A stretch of 64,000 nucleotides of DNA. Origin: RGIG2945 sp045540355. GTDB taxonomy: Bacteria; Bacillota; Clostridia; Oscillospirales; Acutalibacteraceae. The DNA is taken from NCBI GenBank assembly GCA_045540355.1, contig JAZQHB010000057.1, positions 62,001-126,000 on the forward strand, in the 5' to 3' direction. Each line of letters starts with the position of its first letter. Positions within the stretch are counted from its first letter, which is position 1. The position numbers and the translations under genes are program-made. Shown piece by piece: positions 58,287-64,000 of the stretch. The notes under the pieces are model-generated. The model worked only from the letters and a program-made list of their open reading frames with translations, was not told where the DNA came from and did no database searches.

Positions 58287-60545
58287 ATGAGCGTTTTTAC
58301 AACTAAATTGAAATATAACAAACCTGCTGAAATATGGACAGATGCGATGCCTTTGGGTAACGGTTCATTGGGTGCCATGGTTTACGGAAATCCTGTAAAC
58401 GAAAAAATCTGTATGAATTATGACGAGCTCTGGTCGGGTACACCCGAAAAGAAAGTCAATAAAGATTTTTACAAGCATTTTCTTATCGCAAGAGATATGG
58501 TTATGCGAGGTAATGTGGGAGACCTTTATGAGGCTGACCAATATATGGAAGAATACTGCACAACAGGTTCTTCTCAGTCATATCTTCCTATGTGCGATCT
58601 TTTATTTAAGTTTGCAGACGGAAAGGTAAGCGACTATACAAGAGAGCTTGATATAGCAAATGCGGTTTATAAGGATAAATATGTAAAAGACGGTAATAAA
58701 ATTTCAAAAGAGATATTCATAAGTAATCCGAAAAAATCGATGATAGTAAAAATTACTGCAGAAAAGCCCGTCTGTTTTGAAGCGGTGATTGAATGTCGCC
58801 TTAAATCCGAGATAACAACAGATGAAAAATCAATTATTTTAAATGCGGAATGTCCGTATTATAATAATTGTGATGAACATGAGCAAGTTTACGATGATGT
58901 CAAAAAAGGCATTCATTTCATGACGGTCTGCAAGTTTGAGACGAACGGTGAAATTTCGGAAACAGACAACGGACTTGCTGTTAAAAATGCAACGGAAACA
59001 GTTGTTGTTTTATCTTGCGAATCAAGCTTTAACGGCTATGATAAAGACCCATACAGAGAGGGTAAAGAGTATAAAAGTGTAGCGTTGAACAACGCTGATA
59101 CAGCAGTAAAAACAGACTACGAAACACTCAAAAAAGAGCATATCGATGACTACAAAAATCTCTTTGACAGAGTTTGTCTTGAAATCGAATCCGATGGTGA
59201 TAAAACACTTGATACTTATGAGCGTCTTATCAATTTCAAAGAAGATAAGAGTGATATTTCACTCTATGTTTTATACTTCAATTTCGGCAGATACCTTGCA
59301 ATTTCAGGCTCGAGAAAAGGCACTCAGGCGATGAATTTACAAGGAATATGGAATGACAGTCTTTATCCGCCGTGGAGATCGAATTATACTACAAACATCA
59401 ATACGGAAATGAATTATTGGCCGATGTTGCCGTGTAATCTTACAGAGCTCAATGAGCCGCTTGTAAGCATGGTTACCGATTTATCCGTAGTGGGTCAGAA
59501 GACTGCCCGCGAGTACTACGGAGCAAGAGGCTTTGTTTCACATCACAACACAGATTTGTGGAGAAAAACAGAAAATCCGGGCGGTTCATCTTCCTGGGCA
59601 CAGTGGCCGATGTCGGGCGGTTGGTTTTCAAGACATCTCTTCGACCAGTATGAATATACCTGTGATGTAGATTTTTTAAGAGATACTGCATATCCCGTTA
59701 TCAGAAAAGCGGCAGAGTTTTTCTCCGATATGTTGGTAGAGGATAAAGACGGATATCTTATTATGTGCCCGTCAACATCACCTGAAAATCTTTTCCGTGA
59801 TGACGGCAAATTCTGTGCGGTTTCACAGACCACAACCATGACAATGTCGATAGTCCGCGAGGTGTTTGATAACCTTATAAAATCAGGCGAAATCCTCGGC
59901 GTGGACGATGATTTTATCAAAGAAGTCAAGGAAAAAAGAGCAAAATTATTGCCCTTTAAAATCGGCAGCCGGGGTCAGCTTTTGGAGTGGTACAACGAAG
60001 TAGTTGAGGTTGAACCGCATCACCGTCATGTATCACACTTATATGCACTCCATCCGTCAAATCAGATAACTCCCGAGACACCCGAATTGTTTGAGGCCTG
60101 CAAAAAGACACTCGAAATCCGCGGTGATGAAGGCACAGGCTGGAGCCTTGGCTGGAAAATAAATTTCTATGCAAGACTTCTTGACGGCAACAAAGCTTTG
60201 ACACTTCTTGACAAACAGTTAAGATTTGTACCACCGGAAATAGGTCTGGATTTCTTAAGGGGTGGCGGAACATATCTTAACCTCTTTGATGCACATCCGC
60301 CTTTCCAGATAGACGGCAACTTCGGTGCGGTCAGCGGTATTGTTGAAATGCTTTTACAGTGCCGTGACGGAAAGATTTATCTTCTTCCTGCATTGCCTGA
60401 AAAGTGGAAAAACGGCAGCGTAAAAGGACTTAAAGCAAAGGGTAACTTTACCGTTGATATCGAATGGGAAAATGCAAAGCTTAAGTCTTATTCGGTCAGG
60501 GGTGAAGGCACACCTGAGGTATATTATAACGGGGCGAAAATATGA
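58287..60545 (+). CDS. Alpha-L-fucosidase (or related), glycoside hydrolase family 95
   Basis: A 752-residue cytoplasmic GH95 enzyme. The N-terminal beta-sandwich begins 'KPAEIWTDAMPLGNGSLGAMVYG', then 'NYDELWSGTP'. The catalytic (alpha/alpha)6 barrel has 'AMNLQGIWNDSLYPPWRSNYTTNINTEMNYW', 'WAQWPMSGGWFSRHLFDQYEYT', 'CPSTSPENLFRDDG', 'HHRHVSHLYALHPSNQI', 'IDGNFGAVSGIVEMLLQ'. GH95 members cleave alpha-1,2-fucose (or galactose) by inversion. It lacks a signal peptide, so it acts on imported oligosaccharides. It overlaps the HAD gene by ATGA. GAGAGGTG precedes the ATG. Confidence 0.93.
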   Translation: MSVFTTKLKYNKPAEIWTDAMPLGNGSLGAMVYGNPVNEKICMNYDELWSGTPEKKVNKDFYKHFLIARDMVMRGNVGDLYEADQYMEEYCTTGSSQSYLPMCDLLFKFADGKVSDYTRELDIANAVYKDKYVKDGNKISKEIFISNPKKSMIVKITAEKPVCFEAVIECRLKSEITTDEKSIILNAECPYYNNCDEHEQVYDDVKKGIHFMTVCKFETNGEISETDNGLAVKNATETVVVLSCESSFNGYDKDPYREGKEYKSVALNNADTAVKTDYETLKKEHIDDYKNLFDRVCLEIESDGDKTLDTYERLINFKEDKSDISLYVLYFNFGRYLAISGSRKGTQAMNLQGIWNDSLYPPWRSNYTTNINTEMNYWPMLPCNLTELNEPLVSMVTDLSVVGQKTAREYYGARGFVSHHNTDLWRKTENPGGSSSWAQWPMSGGWFSRHLFDQYEYTCDVDFLRDTAYPVIRKAAEFFSDMLVEDKDGYLIMCPSTSPENLFRDDGKFCAVSQTTTMTMSIVREVFDNLIKSGEILGVDDDFIKEVKEKRAKLLPFKIGSRGQLLEWYNEVVEVEPHHRHVSHLYALHPSNQITPETPELFEACKKTLEIRGDEGTGWSLGWKINFYARLLDGNKALTLLDKQLRFVPPEIGLDFLRGGGTYLNLFDAHPPFQIDGNFGAVSGIVEMLLQCRDGKIYLLPALPEKWKNGSVKGLKAKGNFTVDIEWENAKLKSYSVRGEGTPEVYYNGAKI

Positions 60546-61111
60546 AAGTAGATTTGTACGATTTTGACAAGACGGTTTTTCCGTGTGATTCGACCACTAA
60601 ATTCTGGAGATTCTGCCTTGTGAAAAGACCGAAAATAATTAAACATATACCGCATCAGATTAAAGCGGCGGCAGTATATTTTTTCTGCAAAAAAGATTTG
60701 ACATATCTTAAAAGTGAGTTTCTCTGTTTTGCAAAAACTATTGATGTTAACAAAATGGCAGAGCTTTTCTGGGATAAAAATGCAGATAAAATCTATGAGT
60801 GGTTTTTGCCCGAAAACAGAAAAAATCCCGCAATCGTCATATCGGCTTCACCTGAATTTGTTTTGAAGCCGATATGTGAGAGACTGCAGGTTTATAAGCT
60901 TATTGCAACAAAAACAAACACCGACGGAAAAATCGTCGGTGTCAACTGCAAGGGTGCAGAGAAAGTCAAAAGACTTAATGCGGAAATGTCTGATATTGAA
61001 ATTGAGAATGTATTTTCTGACTCTGTTTCGAGCGATAAATATATATTTGAGCTCGGTGAAAAAATGTATCACACAATAAAGGGAGAAATCAATTTACTCG
61101 AAAAGCTTTAA
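60542..61111 (+). CDS. HAD-IB family hydrolase
   Basis: A 189-residue phosphatase-like protein. HAD motif I is VDLYDFDKTVFPCDST, motif II is 'VISASPEFVLKP', and 'NVFSDSVSSDKYIFELGEK' is motif III/IV. The fold is similar to SerB/PSPase relatives; the substrate may be a sugar or amino-acid phosphate. It overlaps GH95 by 4 nt and the convergent lipoate ligase gene by 18 nt at the 3' end. Confidence 0.88.
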   Translation: MKVDLYDFDKTVFPCDSTTKFWRFCLVKRPKIIKHIPHQIKAAAVYFFCKKDLTYLKSEFLCFAKTIDVNKMAELFWDKNADKIYEWFLPENRKNPAIVISASPEFVLKPICERLQVYKLIATKTNTDGKIVGVNCKGAEKVKRLNAEMSDIEIENVFSDSVSSDKYIFELGEKMYHTIKGEINLLEKL

Positions 61112-62083
61112 AAAATCATCACGATTTGCGTTCTGAATAAAGCTTTCAAAATCAATATTCTGAATTTGTTTTTTGAGTAATTCGGGATTTGAAGAAAGTC
61201 CGATGAAAAGCTTTTCAAGGCAGGAAGTATCTTTAAGTGAGTTGAAATCTCCGAAAAATTTTATATCTTCAATCAATCCGTTTTTGACGGTGTAGTTTGC
61301 AGTAAGCAGACCGCACTTTGAGAGAACGGATTTTTCCATTGTGAATTTTGGTGCATCGCCGAAATTCCAATCCCAAGTATCATATTTGTTTTCTTTGAGT
61401 GCAGTAATTTGTTTTATGTCGTTTTCCGAAAAGATATATTCTTCACAGCTTTCATTCCGAAGCATATAAGAATAAAGATTGTTGAAAAAACTGTCAGCAT
61501 TATTTTCTGATTTCAATAAATCAGAGATGTTTGAAACTCTGCTTCTGACGGAAGAAATTCCTTTCGATTCAAGCTTCAGAGGATTAGGTTTGAGTGCTTT
61601 TGTAAGTACCGTAAGGTCAGCGGAATATAGTAAGGTGCCATGCACGATTGAACGCCCTTTTTTTGTTACCTGTGCCGTGCCCGAAACCTTGTATCCGTCT
61701 GCTAAAATATCATTTCTTCCGCTGAACTGAGCATCAAGACCTATGCTTTTTAAAAATGCGATAACCTGTGTGAGTTGACTTTTTAAATCAACAAAAGAAT
61801 CGTTGTTGAAAATGTATGAAAAGTTTATATTTCCCAAGTCATGATAAACCGCACCGCCGCCGGTAAGTCGTCTGATTACAGCGATGTTATTATCCTTGAC
61901 ATATTGTAGGTTTATTTCCGAATGAGCGTTCTGATTTCTGCCGATAATAACAGAAGGTGAGTTTCTCCAAAGTAATAAAAACTCATCATTTTTATCGGTT
62001 AAAAAGTATTCCTCACACGCAAGATTAAAAGCGGGAGAGGTCAATTCAGAAAACAAAATACGGTATTTTTTGTCTTCGTTCAA
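61094..62083 (-). CDS. lplA: Lipoate-protein ligase
   Basis: A 329-residue LplA-type enzyme attaching lipoate to E2/GcvH subunits. 'RRLTGGGAVYHDLGNINFSYIF' is the lipoyl-AMP binding loop, 'DGYKVSGTAQVTKKGRSIVHGTLL' carries the conserved Lys, and the C-terminal accessory domain (residues of about 240-329) is present. Start at TTG 62083, correctly spaced from GAGGTGAT; GTG 62092 lies inside that site. No lipoate-dependent enzyme gene is nearby. Confidence 0.9.
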   Translation of the reverse strand: MNEDKKYRILFSELTSPAFNLACEEYFLTDKNDEFLLLWRNSPSVIIGRNQNAHSEINLQYVKDNNIAVIRRLTGGGAVYHDLGNINFSYIFNNDSFVDLKSQLTQVIAFLKSIGLDAQFSGRNDILADGYKVSGTAQVTKKGRSIVHGTLLYSADLTVLTKALKPNPLKLESKGISSVRSRVSNISDLLKSENNADSFFNNLYSYMLRNESCEEYIFSENDIKQITALKENKYDTWDWNFGDAPKFTMEKSVLSKCGLLTANYTVKNGLIEDIKFFGDFNSLKDTSCLEKLFIGLSSNPELLKKQIQNIDFESFIQNANRDDFLKLFE

Positions 62084-62143
62084 AAAAATCACCTCACATA
62101 AATAATTTTATCCGAAATATGGATAAAGTCAAGAAAAATTACT

Positions 62144-62171
62144 TGTATTTAATAATAAAATTTGCTATAAT
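62144..62171 (+). promoter_or_regulatory. Promoter of the DUF2156-GNAT genes
   Basis: TTGTAT at 62144-62149, 16-bp spacer, TATAAT at 62166-62171. Confidence 0.6.
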
Positions 62172-62205
62172 ATATCATGAGTAGGAATGTATATTGAGGT
62201 AGTGT

Positions 62206-63093
62206 ATGTTGAATTTCAAAATACCCGAGATTAGTGATAAAACTTGGGTGGACGGTATTTTAAAAAAATCAGGAAATTTGTCCTGTGCATACTCTTTCGG
62301 AACGCTTTATGTGTGGGCAGGAATATTCAAAACGAAGATAATAAATCTTGACGGATTTTACTGTGCAAAGTACTTCGGAAGAAATGTGGGATATATTTTT
62401 CCGGTAGGTGACGGCGACATAAAATCGGTAATTGACAAGCTGATTGCCGATTCTGAAGACTGTGGTCACGATTTCAGGCTTTACGAATTAACGGAGAAAA
62501 GCAAGAATCTTTTGGAAGAACTCTATCCGGGACAGTTCAGATTCGAGCAATATCGTGACGATTTTGATTATATCTATGCAACGGAAAATCTTATTAACTT
62601 ATCGGGCAGAAAATACCATTCTAAGAGAAATCATATTTCGTACTTTAAAAATAACAACAGTTGGTCTTTTGAGCCGATAACTGAAGAAAATATTTCAGAA
62701 TGTCGTGATATGAATGAAAAGTGGCTTCAGGAAAATCTTGAAAAAGATTCTGACGGAATACTGAGAGAATCACGCGCGGTAAAAGCTGCGTTGGATAACT
62801 TTAAAGATTTGGGTTTTGTCGGTGGCTTACTCCGTGTTGACGGAGAAGTAGTTGCTTTCACCATGGGTGAAGAACTGAATGATGAAGTTTTCTGCACTCA
62901 TTTTGAAAAAGCTTTTGCCGATGTCAGAGGTGCATACCCGACCGTAAACAGAGAATTTGCGGCAAATATGCTGACAAAATATAAATTTATAAACAGAGAA
63001 GAAGATGCAGGAGATGAGGGCTTGAGGAAAGCAAAGCTTTCTTACCGACCGACAATTCTTCTGGAAAAAAGTGAGGCAGTTTTAATCAGATGA
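62206..63093 (+). CDS. DUF2156-domain (phosphatidylglycerol lysyltransferase C-terminal-like) protein
   Basis: A 295-residue GNAT-fold protein: 'DGFYCAKYFGRNVGYIFPVGDGD', 'DYIYATENLINLSGRKYHSKRNHISYFKNNN', 'VGGLLRVDGEVVAFTMGEELN', 'AYPTVNREFAANM'. This matches the DUF2156 family related to MprF/aminoacyltransferases, but without membrane segments. It may transfer an acyl or aminoacyl group; no substrate known. It overlaps the following GNAT gene by 4 nt (ATGA). Confidence 0.85.
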   Translation: MLNFKIPEISDKTWVDGILKKSGNLSCAYSFGTLYVWAGIFKTKIINLDGFYCAKYFGRNVGYIFPVGDGDIKSVIDKLIADSEDCGHDFRLYELTEKSKNLLEELYPGQFRFEQYRDDFDYIYATENLINLSGRKYHSKRNHISYFKNNNSWSFEPITEENISECRDMNEKWLQENLEKDSDGILRESRAVKAALDNFKDLGFVGGLLRVDGEVVAFTMGEELNDEVFCTHFEKAFADVRGAYPTVNREFAANMLTKYKFINREEDAGDEGLRKAKLSYRPTILLEKSEAVLIR

Positions 63094-63920
63094 TTACTGT
63101 AAATAAAGAAGGAATAATCAATCTCTGGCAAAAGACTTTCGGAGATACCCGCGAATATATTGAAAGCTTTATTGTTGTGTTTTCCGACAAAGCGGAGTTT
63201 CTTATAAAAGAAGCTGACGGAAAAGTTGTTTCAATGCTTTGTATGATTGACTGCACAATGGCGGCTGATTCGAAAGAATACAAGGGCAGATACATCTATG
63301 CCTGTGCGACAGATGAGAATTACAAAAAAAGAGGACTTATAACCGAGCTCCTTGATGATGCTCGTATCAGAGCCGAAAAAGAAGATTGCGATTTTCTTGT
63401 ATTGGTACCGGCAAACGATGCACTTTTCGACTTTTATGAAAAGAGAGGCTACTCGAAATTTTTCAAAGTCAAAGTGATAGAAATTCCAGGAAGAATACTG
63501 AAAATTCTTGCAAAGGGTGATGCGACAGAAGCTGTCACATCTGTTGAAGAAATCAACAAAATGAGAAAATTGCTCACAAAAAGACCGAATGTTTTATGGT
63601 CAGATGAGCAGATCAGCTTTATAAACGGAGTATATCCGTCAGAGAACTCAAAAGTTTTATATGCTCCCAATGTGGGATACGCTTTTTTAAGAGAAGAAAA
63701 CAAAACGGTGTATGTTGACGAAATCTGTGCAGGTGCTCAGGATTTTTGCAAAATGCTCGGGGTGATAGACAAAAACACCGAAGCGGAGAATTATTGTTTT
63801 AATGTACCCGTGGATTGTCCTTTTACGGCGGACAGTTTTGAGATAAAAGATAAAGGCATGATTTTGCCTTTGAAAAATAAATTTAATCCGGACGGATATA
63901 TCGGTCTGGTAATGGAGTGA
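63090..63920 (+). CDS. GNAT family N-acetyltransferase
   Basis: A 276-residue protein. The acetyl-CoA site is 'YACATDENYKKRGLITELLDDARIRAE', with 'CDFLVLVPANDALFDFYEKRGYSKFF' following. The C-terminal half ('YAFLREENKTVYVDEIC', 'NCPVDCPF'-like end) resembles Eis-type or SCP-like extensions. It is coupled with the DUF2156 gene and lies 5 bp before the DJ-1 gene. Substrate unassigned. Confidence 0.87.
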   Translation: MITVNKEGIINLWQKTFGDTREYIESFIVVFSDKAEFLIKEADGKVVSMLCMIDCTMAADSKEYKGRYIYACATDENYKKRGLITELLDDARIRAEKEDCDFLVLVPANDALFDFYEKRGYSKFFKVKVIEIPGRILKILAKGDATEAVTSVEEINKMRKLLTKRPNVLWSDEQISFINGVYPSENSKVLYAPNVGYAFLREENKTVYVDEICAGAQDFCKMLGVIDKNTEAENYCFNVPVDCPFTADSFEIKDKGMILPLKNKFNPDGYIGLVME

Positions 63921-63925
63921 TATTT

Positions 63926-64000
63926 ATGATTTATATGTTTCTTGCAGACGGATTTGAAGAAGTAGAAGCACTTGCAACACTTGATTTTTTAAGGCGTGCC
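63926..64000 (+). CDS. DJ-1/PfpI-family protein, N-terminal fragment
   Basis: The first 25 codons give MIYMFLADGFEEVEALATLD and FLRRA, which is the typical start of DJ-1/ThiJ proteins (FLADGFEEVEA, including the conserved Glu). The gene continues past the right edge. GGAGTGA precedes the ATG; it is 5 bp from the GNAT gene. Confidence 0.9.
   Translation, partial: MIYMFLADGFEEVEALATLDFLRRA

Overview
The window is one contiguous piece of a low-to-moderate GC Firmicutes chromosome, most likely a gut clostridium of the Ruminococcaceae/Oscillospiraceae type. This is inferred from strong SD-led genes (also TTG/GTG starts), TTGACA/TATAAT promoters, a T-box leader, a dockerin-like repeat, BspA-type LRRs, 2-hydroxyacyl-CoA dehydratase activators, a GGGtGRT protein, and many genes for host-type glycans. 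No prophage, CRISPR array, tRNA or complete insertion sequence was seen. One 5S rRNA gene stands alone.

Layout. 0-7 kb: end of a sugar ABC operon (minus), a divergent activase/HgdB-like pair, and the first lipoprotein of a local family. 7-13.8 kb: RlmD-type methyltransferase, a membrane protein, a Cof phosphatase, a BspA/dockerin surface protein, then a GH4 glycosidase divergent from its probable AraC regulator. 13.9-20.8 kb: five more related lipoproteins and an Ig-like (BIG2) surface protein. 20.9-27.6 kb: a GNAT-oxidoreductase fusion, small genes with a convergent sRNA/23-residue membrane peptide locus, comF-pyk-PHP, rnhA and the 5S gene. 27.7-33.1 kb: zur-znuACB behind a perfect palindromic operator, then pduL with an Fe-S scaffold/GGGtGRT pair. 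33.2-43.5 kb: LicD, DUF2953, an Old-Yellow-Enzyme/aconitase X operon, a TIM-barrel protein, and an orphan trpB behind a tryptophan T-box. 43.7-60.5 kb: an ABC exporter and a glycan-processing region (GH38 mannosidase, sialate O-acetylesterase, sialidase fusion, YdjC deacetylase, CE4 deacetylase, acyltransferase, YebC, serine hydrolase, GH95 fucosidase). 60.5-64 kb: HAD, lipoate ligase, DUF2156, GNAT and the start of a DJ-1 protein.

Most interesting points. (1) Two copies of a 226-278 bp element, bounded by 18-bp terminal inverted repeats and TA, sit in the same orientation inside two 5' leaders: the trpB T-box leader, and the gap between the -10 box and ribosome-binding site of the AraC gene. 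They show a compensatory change in the terminal helix and one copy carries an extra GAAA-capped hairpin, so the element may be a MITE that works as RNA. (2) A type-I-toxin-like locus at 23.2-23.5 kb has two convergent consensus promoters, an ~86-nt RNA overlapping the 3' end of a 23-codon hydrophobic ORF, and matching leaders on both RNAs. (3) Six divergent lipoproteins share a low-complexity linker and an unassigned C-terminal domain. (4) An aconitase X operon has a flavoenzyme partner.

All calls come from reading the sequence and remembered family motifs; no database search was run.
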